Under the pieces are notes generated by a model. It was not told the origin of the DNA, searched no databases, and was given only the letters and a program-made list of their open reading frames with translations. Of a stretch of 64,000 nucleotides of DNA, positions 25,746-34,712 are shown in pieces (within the stretch, counting starts at the first letter, position 1; each line of letters starts with the position of its first letter). Both the position numbers and the translations under genes were made by a program. This DNA is from JAEUIE01 sp046350055 (GTDB taxonomy: Bacteria > Planctomycetota > Planctomycetia > Gemmatales > HRBIN36), in contig JAXMBC010000001.1 in assembly GCA_046350055.1 (NCBI GenBank), positions 1,178,001-1,242,000 on the forward strand. The letters are read 5' to 3'.

Positions 25746-25923
25746 TGGGCGACAGCCTAATTGTAAAGACGAAGCAGCGGCTCTCCGGGCAAGAAAGCGT
25801 CAACGTAACACTAGCTGATGACTTGACCATGTGCAACGAGAATGCATGTATTCTCGCCACCGGAAGACGACTTGCCCAAATAGCCCCATTGTGGATAATC
25901 AGCGGCCTTCAGGGAGGAAGAGC

Positions 25924-27246
25924 ATGCGCTGGCCCACGGAATTCACGCCCAGGCAGAAGTTGATCCTCGGGCTGGCACTGACACTAGCTCTCTTATTTTG
26001 GTCCGGCTACCGCATGGCCCGTCGCCTGGCTGTCGAGCCTTACATCGACTTCCAAGCCTTCTATCTGGCCGCAGATGCTGCCCGTACCGGCCAGGATCCG
26101 TATCGGGCTGGGACCGAAATGTATATCTACCTGCCCATGCTGGCGGCCTGGATGGCACCACTCTCGAAGCTGACTATCACCCAGGCTTCGTGGATCTGGT
26201 TTGGGCTGACTGTTGCTGCGATGCTCACCTGCCTCGCGCTGGTCTGGGCCACGCTGCGAGATCGCCTGCAGTGGCAGACAAACTGGCGCGAAGGCATTCT
26301 GGCGATTGGTGTCACACTCCTGATCTGGCAGACCCAGTGCCGCTGGCAGTTTGAGCAAGGACAGACCGACTGGCTGATGCTCACTGGGCTCTGCGTAGCT
26401 CTCTACTTTCTCGATCGCTCACCCGCACTCGTCGGACTGGCTCTCGGCTTCGCCATTAACATCAAGTACTTGCCGTTAGCCATCGTTGTGTACCTGGCAT
26501 TACGAGGCCGCTGGAAGCACGTCGCCTGGTCAGTGGTGGGCACCGTCGTTTGGGGCCTGCTGCCTGCACTGGTCTACGGCTGGGACAAGAACCTCCTCTA
26601 CCTCGGCCAGGGGCTGGCAGGTCTGGGCAAGTTGGTAGGCATCCAGATCGAAGGTGGAGCAGGTGCCGTGTTCCCACTGACTTATGACCGCAGCATCACC
26701 ATCCCCAGCATGTGGGCTCGTATAGCTGAAACCCTGGGCCAACCGATGATGTTTGTCGCAGGTATGACAATCGTGACAGGCGTCCTTGTCGCAGTTGTCG
26801 CCTGGATGCTCTATCGACAGCATGACGCCCGGTTGTTTGTTCAACGCGGTGGCTCGATGGAAGTCAGCTACCCGGTACGCAGCTGGGTGATGCTCGAATA
26901 CCTTTGCATGCTGGTCGTCATGGTACTTTTCAGCCCGCAGGCACAGATGCGGCATTACTTCCTGCTGTTGCCTGTAGTTCTGACAGCGGCGGGTTTGTTG
27001 CTATGTGGACGTTCCCGCACTATCAAAAGCTTGGCACTGTCAGCATTAGTCGTGGGAGTGATAGGGTCCATCGGGGCAGATCTCCTGACACCGTTCGGTC
27101 ATCGTGAGACCTGGAAATATCTGAGCGGGGCGGCCCTCAGTACACTTATCATGAGTTTCCTGACGCTGAGCGCGGGACTGCGCCAGATGCAGCCGATGTC
27201 ATCCGGAATGGCTGTACTGCCGGCTCGGGAACGGCTGGCAGCCTAG
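25924..27246 (+). CDS. GT87-family (DUF2029) membrane glycosyltransferase-like protein
   Basis: 440 residues from ATG 25924 (GGGAGGAAG six bases upstream). About ten transmembrane segments; the DUF2029/GT87 pattern includes an early YIDFQAFYLAADAARTGQDPYR (possible acidic active loop), LGFAINIKYLPLAIVVYLALRGR and RSITIPSMW. The family moves mannose or similar sugars from polyprenyl-phosphate donors. Its stop overlaps the convergent exported protein by 4 bp. Confidence 0.8.
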   Translation: MRWPTEFTPRQKLILGLALTLALLFWSGYRMARRLAVEPYIDFQAFYLAADAARTGQDPYRAGTEMYIYLPMLAAWMAPLSKLTITQASWIWFGLTVAAMLTCLALVWATLRDRLQWQTNWREGILAIGVTLLIWQTQCRWQFEQGQTDWLMLTGLCVALYFLDRSPALVGLALGFAINIKYLPLAIVVYLALRGRWKHVAWSVVGTVVWGLLPALVYGWDKNLLYLGQGLAGLGKLVGIQIEGGAGAVFPLTYDRSITIPSMWARIAETLGQPMMFVAGMTIVTGVLVAVVAWMLYRQHDARLFVQRGGSMEVSYPVRSWVMLEYLCMLVVMVLFSPQAQMRHYFLLLPVVLTAAGLLLCGRSRTIKSLALSALVVGVIGSIGADLLTPFGHRETWKYLSGAALSTLIMSFLTLSAGLRQMQPMSSGMAVLPARERLAA

Positions 27247-28097
27247 TACGGCGCCGGCATGGTGGCACTTTTGAGCCAGGCACTGTACCACATCCGGGCG
27301 GTGAACTCCGCAGAACGTCGGCAGTGCTTCATGATAAAAGCATGACTCTCTTCCGTTGGACGGTCGAAGCCGCCCGTCAGGTCGATCTCGTAACAGCGCT
27401 CGACGTGATGATGTGATTCCTGAATCACTTCCAGCAAATGGACCCAGGGATCATCGAGCTTGGTGACAGTAATGTTGCGTGCCAGCTCCTCAGCGGTGAA
27501 GTTGAAGTTCTCAGGGAATCCATCGATCTTGGCATGGATGCCCTTTTGCTGCATCTTGCCATTGATACCCATGCGGCCATCGTAGTCCCGCGTGGAATGC
27601 AAGGGCATGCAGGCGTCGCCTGTGTAGTGCGAGAGAATGCCGGCATAGACCAGGCACTTCATACGGACTGCTTCGTTGTCTGGATCTTTGCGATAATCGT
27701 AGAAGGCACAAGCCAGCCGGTCGTAATGCTCCATGAGGGCATAGGGCAGGTAGCCTGCCTTTTCGGGAGTAACCCCCCTCTTCTTCGAGAGATCAAGTGC
27801 CTTGAACCGGTCGCGAGGGAGTGTTTCTCCACCAAACTCTTCGAGATCGATGTAGTGTTCGGGCGCTTCGGTGATGCGAAGAAACTCGGAAGCCTTGTTT
27901 TTAAAGCGGTCAGGCTCCCCAGCAAGATGGTTGAGATGCTTGCCACCGGCGCGGAAGAATGCTGGCATATCATCGGGCAATGCCTTGCAGGCAGCCTCAG
28001 CAATGGAGCCGTGTGCCTTGACCCACCAGGCAGAACTGGTTGAGGTTAACACTGCAAGAAGGGCGAGACTGAACACAATGCCGACTGATCGACGCAT
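27243..28097 (-). CDS. Exported zinc phospholipase C / S1-P1 nuclease-like protein
   Basis: 284 residues from ATG 28097. A signal peptide ends in SSAWWVKAHGSIAEAA, giving an N-terminal Trp plus HG like the S1/P1 and phospholipase C zinc fold. Further metal-ligand candidates are HYID (about 88), MEHYDRL, LSHYTGDACMPLHS (HxxxD..H) and ESHHHVERCYE. The C-terminus is helical. The substrate (nucleic acid or phospholipid) cannot be told from sequence. Confidence 0.75.
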   Translation of the reverse strand: MRRSVGIVFSLALLAVLTSTSSAWWVKAHGSIAEAACKALPDDMPAFFRAGGKHLNHLAGEPDRFKNKASEFLRITEAPEHYIDLEEFGGETLPRDRFKALDLSKKRGVTPEKAGYLPYALMEHYDRLACAFYDYRKDPDNEAVRMKCLVYAGILSHYTGDACMPLHSTRDYDGRMGINGKMQQKGIHAKIDGFPENFNFTAEELARNITVTKLDDPWVHLLEVIQESHHHVERCYEIDLTGGFDRPTEESHAFIMKHCRRSAEFTARMWYSAWLKSATMPAPY

Positions 28098-28282
28098 GAT
28101 GCAACCCGACAACGAATAAGACACGGTACTTTCTATGCTGAATCCTCTACCTCAAGTCCATTTATCAGCAGAATCTCGCTTAAAAACATAGGTTTCACCT
28201 CCCAGTCTCATTGCCAACAGCCTGTTCTCCGGTATCGTAACTGTTCCAATCAACCGCCGAGAAAGTTCTGTGAAGCCTCTCT

Positions 28283-28765
28283 ATGCGATTTCATCTGGTC
28301 GATAAGATTCTCGAACTGACCCCTGGTACACGGATTGTAACGGTCAAAAACCTCACCCTCGGCGAAGAATACCTGGCGGATCATTTCCCGTCGTTCCCGG
28401 TGTTGCCTGGCGTCCTGATGCTGGAAGCACTGGTACAATCAGCAGCTTGGCTGGTACGGGCCAGTTCCGACTTTGCTCACAGCATCATTGTCCTGCGTGA
28501 AGCCAAGGGCATTAAATATGGTTCGTTCCTGGAACCAGGCCAGCAGATGAAAATGACTGCTGAAACCACGGGCATCGATCCCGCTGCAGAGCAAATCACT
28601 TTCAAATGCCAGGCTGAACGGGAAGGCACCAGTGTGGTCAATGGCCGCATCGTCCTGGCTCGTTACAATCTGGTCAGCAGGAACCCCGCATTTGCGGCAA
28701 CTGACCTGCAACTACTCCAGGGTTATCGTGCCGAGTTTGCCCGGCTTTGGCCCGGGCAAAGCTGA
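28283..28765 (+). CDS. FabZ-like 3-hydroxyacyl-ACP dehydratase (first copy)
   Basis: 160-residue hotdog-fold dehydratase acting on 3-hydroxyacyl-ACP. Catalytic His34 in HFPSFPVLPGV and Glu48 in LMLEALVQSAAWL are present in the canonical HxxxxPxxPG/LxxE spacing. A little longer than typical FabZ (145). It opens the cluster dehydratase-FabG-ACP-dehydratase-KS-KS; its closest relatives are probably specialised to this pathway rather than housekeeping fatty acid synthesis. Confidence 0.92.
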   Translation: MRFHLVDKILELTPGTRIVTVKNLTLGEEYLADHFPSFPVLPGVLMLEALVQSAAWLVRASSDFAHSIIVLREAKGIKYGSFLEPGQQMKMTAETTGIDPAAEQITFKCQAEREGTSVVNGRIVLARYNLVSRNPAFAATDLQLLQGYRAEFARLWPGQS

Positions 28766-28818
28766 TCCATTCCAGATCGTTACACTTTGTTCCCGTCTGA
28801 CACCTCAGGAATCACATC

Positions 28819-29577
28819 ATGCGTCTTCAGGATAAAGTAGCTGTCGTCACAGGTGGCGCACGGGGTATCGGCAAAGCCATCGCACAAGCCTATGCCGCGG
28901 AAGGAGCCAAGGTCGCAATCGTCTACCGTGGCAGTAAAGATGCTGCAGATGCCTTGGTTGCAGAAATTACCAGCAAGGGCGGCACCGCTAAGGCCTATCA
29001 GTGCGATGCTGCCGACCGAACAGCTGTCAATGCCTGCGTGGAAACCATTCTGAAGGAGATGAACCAGATTGACATCCTGGTCAATAATGCCGGCGTGATC
29101 AAGGATGGTCTGTTTCTGCGTATGGAGCCGGAACACTGGGACCTGGTGGTGAACACCAACCTGGGCGGCACCTACAATTTCACCAAGCCCATCGTCGAAT
29201 CCATGTTCCGGGCTCGTAAAGGCCGCATCATCAACATCTCCAGTGTCGCGGCTGATCGCTTTAACAAAGGGCAGTGCAATTACTCTGCCAGCAAGGGTGC
29301 AATCAACGCGTTCACCAAGGCACTCGCCGTGGAAATTGCCAGCCGGGGAGTGAATGTCAATGCCATCGCCCCGGGCTTCATCGAAACCGACATGAGCGAA
29401 ACAGTGCGCAATCTGGCGGGAGATACGATCAAGAACGCTATCCCGATGAAACGCTACGGCAAACCCGAAGATATCGCCAAGGTGGCTGTCTTCCTCGCCA
29501 GCGATGAAAGCGCGTACATGACAGGACAGGTACTGACGGTAGACGGTGGACTGGGATTAGGCGCAATGGCGGGCTAA
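28819..29577 (+). CDS. fabG: 3-oxoacyl-ACP reductase (SDR)
   Basis: 252-residue short-chain dehydrogenase that reduces 3-ketoacyl-ACP with NADPH. TGGARGIGKA (residues 11-20) is the cofactor glycine motif, NNAG lies at 89-92, the catalytic Ser is in INISSVAADR (about 142) and YSASK gives Y155 and K159. A C-terminal TGQVLTVDGGLGLG is typical. It lies 53 bp after the first dehydratase and 78 bp before the ACP, on one likely transcript. Confidence 0.96.
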   Translation: MRLQDKVAVVTGGARGIGKAIAQAYAAEGAKVAIVYRGSKDAADALVAEITSKGGTAKAYQCDAADRTAVNACVETILKEMNQIDILVNNAGVIKDGLFLRMEPEHWDLVVNTNLGGTYNFTKPIVESMFRARKGRIINISSVAADRFNKGQCNYSASKGAINAFTKALAVEIASRGVNVNAIAPGFIETDMSETVRNLAGDTIKNAIPMKRYGKPEDIAKVAVFLASDESAYMTGQVLTVDGGLGLGAMAG

Positions 29578-29655
29578 TTCGTTTGCCTGTCACGACTTGA
29601 GTCGATACACTGTCTCACCGGTACATGAAAGTGGAGCGAACTCCAGGAGCACGAT

Positions 29656-30051
29656 ATGTCCATGACTAACGAACAGATCTTCGAGAAAGTGAAAGCGACC
29701 CTGGCCGATTCGCTGAACGCCGATGCGGAAGACATCACCCCGGAAGCGACCCTCGCAGGCGACCTGGGTGCTGAATCGATTGATTTCCTCGACATCGTGT
29801 TCCGCCTGGAACGGGGCTTCAACACCAAGATTCCACGTGATGAGCTCTTCCCCGAAGCCATCTTCCAGCAGGATCCCAAGTTTGTGAAAGACGGGGTCAT
29901 CACTGCTGATGGGCTGAAGGAACTGAAAACACGCTTGCCTTTCGCCAACGTGGACAAGTTCGCGCAGAACCCGCAGGTCAAGAACATCGGCGACCTGTTT
30001 ACCGTCGACATGATCTGCAAGTACATCGAACACAAGATGAAGAACAGCTAA
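29656..30051 (+). CDS. Long acyl carrier protein
   Basis: 131 residues against the usual 75-90. The 4'-phosphopantetheine Ser is S41 in DLGAESIDFLDIVFRLE, with the usual helix-2 acidic surface. The extra length lies between helix 2 and the end (IPRDELFPEAIFQQDPKFVKDG, then LKELKTRLPFANVDKFAQNP), so the family helices are separated by an insertion. AGGAG lies six bases before the ATG. It presumably carries the intermediates of this cluster. Confidence 0.88.
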   Translation: MSMTNEQIFEKVKATLADSLNADAEDITPEATLAGDLGAESIDFLDIVFRLERGFNTKIPRDELFPEAIFQQDPKFVKDGVITADGLKELKTRLPFANVDKFAQNPQVKNIGDLFTVDMICKYIEHKMKNS

Positions 30052-30087
30052 CTGCTAATAGCCGTCAGCTTCGAAGCACAACATCTT

Positions 30088-30113
30088 CATGGTGAGTCAT
30101 TCGGCTCACCATG
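30088..30113. other. Hairpin downstream of the ACP gene
   Basis: CATGGTGAG-tcattcgg-CTCACCATG, a perfect 9-bp stem 37 bp after the ACP stop, without a clear T-tract. It could attenuate transcription into the rest of the cluster or stabilise the ACP mRNA end. Confidence 0.45.
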
Positions 30114-30195
30114 TGTCATTCAGAAGACGGAACTCTGAACAAACGGAATCACAGCTGTTTGGCGAAGGCTGACAGCTGATCGCTGAAAGCTCACC

Positions 30196-30684
30196 ATGCG
30201 CTGGATCTGGGTCGACCGCTTCACCGAATTCGAATCGAAGAAATCCGCCAAGTCGATCAAGAACTTGAGCCTGGCCGAAGATCACTACGCCCAGCACTTC
30301 CCCGGCTATCCGGTGATGCCCGTCAGCCTGATGCTCGAAGGACTAGCCCAGACAGGTGGCATCCTGGTCGGTGAAGCCAACAACTTCCAGGAAAAGGTCG
30401 TGCTGGCCAAGATCAGCAACGCCAAGTTCCATCGGGAAGCCCTGGCAGGGGAAACACTCAGCTACGAAACTGTGATTATTGATCTGCGTCCCGAAGGGGC
30501 CACGATTCAAGGCACCGTCAAGATCGGCACCGAAACGCTCGGAACCGCCGAGATCATGTTCATGCACCTCGATAAAGCCCGCTCCGGGGCGATCTTTGGT
30601 GACAGGAATTTCGTCTTTGCCGGGGACCTGGGCAACTTATTGGGCATGTCACGGGTGAAAAACGCTCCGCCACCCACCTCCTGA
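30196..30684 (+). CDS. FabZ-like dehydratase (second copy)
   Basis: 162 residues, hotdog fold. Catalytic His34 (HFPGYPVMP) and Glu48 (LMLEGLAQTGG) align with the first copy, but the glycine after the second Pro is Val (MPVSL rather than LPGVL). The two copies are clearly diverged, so a heterodimer or different chain-length specificity is plausible. It ends about 18 bp before the CLF-like ketosynthase. Confidence 0.88.
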   Translation: MRWIWVDRFTEFESKKSAKSIKNLSLAEDHYAQHFPGYPVMPVSLMLEGLAQTGGILVGEANNFQEKVVLAKISNAKFHREALAGETLSYETVIIDLRPEGATIQGTVKIGTETLGTAEIMFMHLDKARSGAIFGDRNFVFAGDLGNLLGMSRVKNAPPPTS

Positions 30685-30701
30685 TTCCTATAGTATTGTT
30701 C

Positions 30702-31982
30702 ATGGCTAATTCTCCTCTTCGCACCGTCATTACCGGCTTTGGTCTTGTCACCCCCGTGGGCATGGGGCGTGATGCCGCCTGGCAAGGTATCCTCGCGGGC
30801 AAAAGCGCGGTTCGCAAGATCGAAACCTTCGATGCCAGCGGGCTCGACGTACAAATCGCTGCAGAAATTCCCGGCTTCGATGCCAAGACGCTTGTTGACA
30901 AAAAGGACCGCAAGCAACTCCGTACGATGGGTAAAGCCATCCAGATAGGATTCGTTGCAGGCACTTTGGCCCTGAAAGATGCCAACATAACCCCAGGCAG
31001 CTTTGACCCCGCCCGTCTGGGAATCAGCTTTGGCGCCAGCACCATCACCTCCGAACTCGATGAACTCGTCGCCGCTGCGCTGAAAACCGTCGTTTCCGAC
31101 TTTTCCGTAGTGAATATGAAAACCTGGGGCACCGAAGGCATGCCCATGATGCCGCCCCTGTGGCTGTTGAAGTATCTGCCCAATTTTGCCGCTGCCCACG
31201 TTTCCATCCTGAACAATGCCCAGGGACCGAGCAACTCGATCACCATGCAGGATGTGGCTGGTAATTTGTCGATTGCTGAAGGCCGTCGCATTATTCAGCG
31301 GGGGCAGGCCGATATCATGCTCACCGGCGGTAGCGATAGCCGGGTCGGTTTGTTGAGCGTGGCTCGTTTGCAGCTTTTCTATCCTCTGTGCAGAGACACA
31401 TCGAACCCAGAAGCAGCCTGCCGACCATTCGATACACAGGCAACCGGCATCGTACTTGGGGAAGGTGCCGGAATTGTGGTGGTGGAAGAATTGAGCCATG
31501 CCCAGAAACGCGGAGCCACCATCTACGCCGAGATCGTGGGAACTGGCGATGCCTGTGACTATGATCTCGATGGCACAGGTATTGCCCGTTCCATTCAGGC
31601 AGCCTTGCGGGCAGCCGGAATAACTGGCGAAGACCTCGACCACGTGGTCGCACAAGGTTTTGGCGATCGCAAACTGGATGCGATGGAAGCCAAGGGCCTC
31701 CGGCTCGCTTTCGGCGAAAAGTGTCCACCAGTGGTGGCTGTGAAGGGTATCATCGGCAACACGGGAGCGGCTTCCGGCAGCATCGAAACCGCCCTCAGCG
31801 CCCTGGCACTTCACCAGGGTGAGGTCCCTGCTTCTATCAACTGTCAGCAGCAGGATAAGGCACTTCAACTGCCTCTTGTGACCCAAAAGAAGCCAAGAAG
31901 CAAGGATTACTCGCTGAAAATCAACTTTTCCGACATGGGACAATGCTCGACAATCGTGCTGAAACGGTGGACGGGATCATAA
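30702..31982 (+). CDS. KS-beta/chain-length-factor-like ketosynthase lacking all catalytic residues
   Basis: 426 residues from ATG 30702 (a TTG six bases earlier is also in frame). Full KAS fold, but the nucleophile motif reads SITMQDVAG where active enzymes have TACAS/T, so Cys is Asp184; the first His (NAHGTGT) is Gln (VVAQGFGD, Q318); the second (IGHxxGAAG) is Asn (IIGNTGAASG, N353). This mirrors the KS-beta/CLF partner of type II polyketide systems, which also lacks the Cys. It directly precedes an intact KS and likely dimerises with it to set chain length. Confidence 0.88.
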   Translation: MANSPLRTVITGFGLVTPVGMGRDAAWQGILAGKSAVRKIETFDASGLDVQIAAEIPGFDAKTLVDKKDRKQLRTMGKAIQIGFVAGTLALKDANITPGSFDPARLGISFGASTITSELDELVAAALKTVVSDFSVVNMKTWGTEGMPMMPPLWLLKYLPNFAAAHVSILNNAQGPSNSITMQDVAGNLSIAEGRRIIQRGQADIMLTGGSDSRVGLLSVARLQLFYPLCRDTSNPEAACRPFDTQATGIVLGEGAGIVVVEELSHAQKRGATIYAEIVGTGDACDYDLDGTGIARSIQAALRAAGITGEDLDHVVAQGFGDRKLDAMEAKGLRLAFGEKCPPVVAVKGIIGNTGAASGSIETALSALALHQGEVPASINCQQQDKALQLPLVTQKKPRSKDYSLKINFSDMGQCSTIVLKRWTGS

Positions 31983-32047
31983 GACTTGGTAATACCGAAA
32001 AAAGTCTGTCACACCTCTTTTCGGCTCGTCTGAAGTCGTGCAATCTA

Positions 32048-32062
32048 TATACAAATTGTATA
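32048..32062. promoter_or_regulatory. AT-rich palindrome before the active ketosynthase
   Basis: TATACAAATTGTATA, a perfect 7-bp inverted repeat around one central base, followed at 32070 by GATGT-gatct-ACATC. It lies in the most AT-rich 130 bp of the cluster, 55 bp upstream of the KS start, and could be an operator or promoter. Confidence 0.4.
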
Positions 32063-32116
32063 GTTATATGATGTGATCTACATCATCGTTATCTGATCGA
32101 CTATGCTGGGATGTAT

Positions 32117-33403
32117 ATGAGCCGACGACGGGTCGTCATCACAGGGATGGGGGTGATCTCACCTCAGGGAGAGAGCGTTGATGCTGTCTACCAGGCCCAG
32201 ATTGCAGGCAAATCGGCTGTCGGCTGGATAACCCGCTTTGATGCTTCCAGCCTGCCTACCAAGATCGCTGCTGAATGTCGTGATTTCCAGCTCAGCAAAC
32301 ACATCGACCATGCGGAACAGTATGCTGATGCTGGGATGAATACCCAGTTCGCGCTGGCAGCCACACAAGCAGCTCTGGAAGACGCCAAATTGCTTGACCC
32401 TGCCATGGATCGAAGTGGCATTGGCGTTTATCTGGGTGCCGGTGAAGGCCGTCAGGATTTTGAAAGCCTGATTCCCACCATCGCTCAGACCAGTGACCCA
32501 GCCAGTTTAACAATCGATGCCAGGAAGTTTGGCGTTGCCAGCAAGCAACGGTTCAATGCTGGCCTGGAACGCGAGCAGGAGATGCACACCGTCAGCGGGA
32601 ATGTCGCAAGGCATTTCAAGCTGGGCGGGCCTAATTACGCTTGCCTTACCGCTTGTGCAGCCGGCAGTCAGGCCATTGGTGAAGCTGCAGATATTATTCG
32701 CCGGGGCGATGCTGACATCATGGTGGCAGGTGGCTCGCACACCATGATTCATCCCTTTGGCGTGACTGGTTTTAATCTACTCACTGCTCTGTGTACCAAC
32801 GAAGGCGATCCCACCAAGGCTTCATGCCCGTTTGACTTCCGACGTGGCGGCTTTGTCATGGGAGAAGGTGCGGGCATTCTGGTACTGGAAGAGTACGAAC
32901 ACGCTAAAAAACGCGGCGCCACGATCTATGCCGAACTCGCTGGCTATGGCACCACCGCCGATGCCTACCGTGTTACCGACAGTTGCCCGGACGGCCGGGG
33001 AGCTGTTGCCAGCATGAAAGAAGCGCTCAAGGATGCCGGCCTCACTGCGGACGACATCGGCTACATCAATGCCCATGGCACCAGCACAGTGGTCAACGAC
33101 AAGGGCGAGACGGCAGCCATCAAAACACTATTTGGCGCAAACGCCAAAAAGATCCCCGTTTCCAGCAGCAAGAGCATGATGGGACACCTCATCGCTGCTG
33201 CAGGTGCGGTGGAAGCGATCATTTGTGTCAAGACGCTTCAGCATGGCGTCCTGCCACCCACGATCAATTATGAAGTTCCGGATCCGGATTGCGATCTGGA
33301 CTATGTCCCGAATGTCGCTCGGGAAAAGAAGGTCACTCACGTGATGAGCAACAGTTTTGGCTTCGGTGGCCAGAATGTTGCCCTGATTGTGAGCAAGATC
33401 TAG
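32117..33403 (+). CDS. 3-oxoacyl-ACP synthase (active ketosynthase)
   Basis: 428 residues from ATG 32117 (MSRRRVVITGMG, the usual KAS II opening; ATG 32111 also possible). Catalytic Cys180 (LTACAAGSQAIG), His320 (INAHGTSTVVND) and His357 (SMMGHLIAAAGAVEA) are all intact. It condenses malonyl-ACP with acyl chains. A 130-bp AT-rich gap separates it from the inactive partner, so it may also have its own promoter. With the preceding gene it forms an alpha/beta ketosynthase pair. Confidence 0.94.
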   Translation: MSRRRVVITGMGVISPQGESVDAVYQAQIAGKSAVGWITRFDASSLPTKIAAECRDFQLSKHIDHAEQYADAGMNTQFALAATQAALEDAKLLDPAMDRSGIGVYLGAGEGRQDFESLIPTIAQTSDPASLTIDARKFGVASKQRFNAGLEREQEMHTVSGNVARHFKLGGPNYACLTACAAGSQAIGEAADIIRRGDADIMVAGGSHTMIHPFGVTGFNLLTALCTNEGDPTKASCPFDFRRGGFVMGEGAGILVLEEYEHAKKRGATIYAELAGYGTTADAYRVTDSCPDGRGAVASMKEALKDAGLTADDIGYINAHGTSTVVNDKGETAAIKTLFGANAKKIPVSSSKSMMGHLIAAAGAVEAIICVKTLQHGVLPPTINYEVPDPDCDLDYVPNVAREKKVTHVMSNSFGFGGQNVALIVSKI

Positions 33404-33417
33404 GGCCTGGTTCCGTG

Positions 33418-33460
33418 GCACAGACATGCGGTCTGTGCGTACTGGCAGGAATGTCAGTAC
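33418..33460. other. Two adjacent hairpins after the ketosynthase gene
   Basis: GCACAGAC-atgcg-GTCTGTGC immediately followed by GTACTGGCA-ggaa-TGTCAGTAC. They start 15 bp after the KS stop; no T-run. Possibly an mRNA end or processing structure. Confidence 0.45.
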
Positions 33461-33571
33461 CACCAGTGGGGAATCTGGCTGTCACAACGGCATGGATTGC
33501 CGGTATAGGCAACAGTTGGTCGTGACCGACCGACGCAGGATGCTGTTTTCGTTATCGGCTGGAGAAGAACA

Positions 33572-34636
33572 GTGGACTGGTTGTACTGGAGTTTGATCAT
33601 CCTGGGCTCGCTGATGCTGACGAGCATCATCGTGGCAGCAGGGTTGGCATACATGTCGCGGAAGTTGTATCTGCCTACCGTCGTTCGCATCTTCGAAGAA
33701 AAGCCTTTCTTCAAGGTACACACCGCCGATGTCATCGCCGACGCCGAAGAATTCACGATACCAACAACTGACGGTCTGAACCTGTCTGCCAGCCTGATCC
33801 GCAGCCATGCTCCTGAGAAAAAAGGACTAATCCTTTTTGCCCCCGAATACGGCGGCACCAAGTGGACCTGTATGCTCTACGCCGGCCATCTCCTCGATGC
33901 AGGCTATGATCTGTTCACTTTCGACTTTCGCAATCATGGTGACAGTGACTCGATGCCAGGCTACCAGCCATTGCAGTGGGTCACCCAGCATGAAGTAGCT
34001 GATGTCAAGGCAGTGCTGAACTTCCTGAAAAACGCACCCTTCTGCCCTGCGGAGGGAATTGGTTTCTTTGGCGTGAGCCGTGGCGCCGGGTCGGGAATCG
34101 TCGCCTGTTCCGGCGATCCCTTCGTCAAGTGCCTGGTAACCGATGGTGCTTTTGGCACTGTCGCCACCATGATTCGCTTCATGGGCAAATGGGCTTCGAT
34201 TTACATCACCAGCCGCCCGAAGTTGCTCAAGTTAGTTCCCAAGTGGTACTATGGTCTGCTCGGGCTGGCTGCACTCAGCGAAGTGAATCGTCGCCGACAG
34301 CTTTCCTTCCCATCCGTCCGCAACGCGCTGCGCCGTCTGAGTGTCAGAAAGCAGCAGCTCCTGATGATTCACGGCGGTGCTGACAGCTACATCCGTCCGG
34401 AAATCGCCAGCGATTTGTACAAGGCTGCTCCACGCAAGCTGTGTCAGCTCTGGATGGTGGAAGGTGCCAAGCACAACCAGGCTGTGGATGTTGCAGAAGA
34501 AGAATATCGCATGAACACGGTCGAATTCTTCTGTGAACATCTCATCACAGAACCGGTTCCGCAGTCTTTGCCGACCATCGAACTGGAAAAGAACAAGGCC
34601 CGCAGCGATTCTCGTTTCTCGCCAGCCAGCCTGTAG
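33572..34636 (+). CDS. Alpha/beta hydrolase with N-terminal membrane anchor
   Basis: 354 residues from GTG 33572 (GGAG seven bases upstream). One N-terminal helix (WSLIILGSLMLTSIIVAAGLA) then a hydrolase core: FDFRNHGDSDS, nucleophile Ser in GVSRGAGSG, acid Asp in MIHGGADSYI and His in EGAKHNQA. Could release the finished acyl chain from the ACP or transfer it. Same strand and direction as the ketosynthase cluster, after a pair of hairpins. Confidence 0.85.
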   Translation: MDWLYWSLIILGSLMLTSIIVAAGLAYMSRKLYLPTVVRIFEEKPFFKVHTADVIADAEEFTIPTTDGLNLSASLIRSHAPEKKGLILFAPEYGGTKWTCMLYAGHLLDAGYDLFTFDFRNHGDSDSMPGYQPLQWVTQHEVADVKAVLNFLKNAPFCPAEGIGFFGVSRGAGSGIVACSGDPFVKCLVTDGAFGTVATMIRFMGKWASIYITSRPKLLKLVPKWYYGLLGLAALSEVNRRRQLSFPSVRNALRRLSVRKQQLLMIHGGADSYIRPEIASDLYKAAPRKLCQLWMVEGAKHNQAVDVAEEEYRMNTVEFFCEHLITEPVPQSLPTIELEKNKARSDSRFSPASL

Positions 34637-34657
34637 GGTAGATTGGATAAACTGGAG

Positions 34658-34685
34658 CAACCGCAGGGCCTTCTGCCTGCGGTTG
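34658..34685 (+). terminator. Hairpin after the hydrolase gene
   Basis: CAACCGCAGG-gccttctg-CCTGCGGTTG, a perfect 10-bp stem 22 bp after the hydrolase stop, followed by TTGCGT, so a weak terminator or mRNA end. Confidence 0.5.
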
Positions 34686-34712
34686 TTGCGTCTGACAGGT
34701 GGGTGCAGGGCA

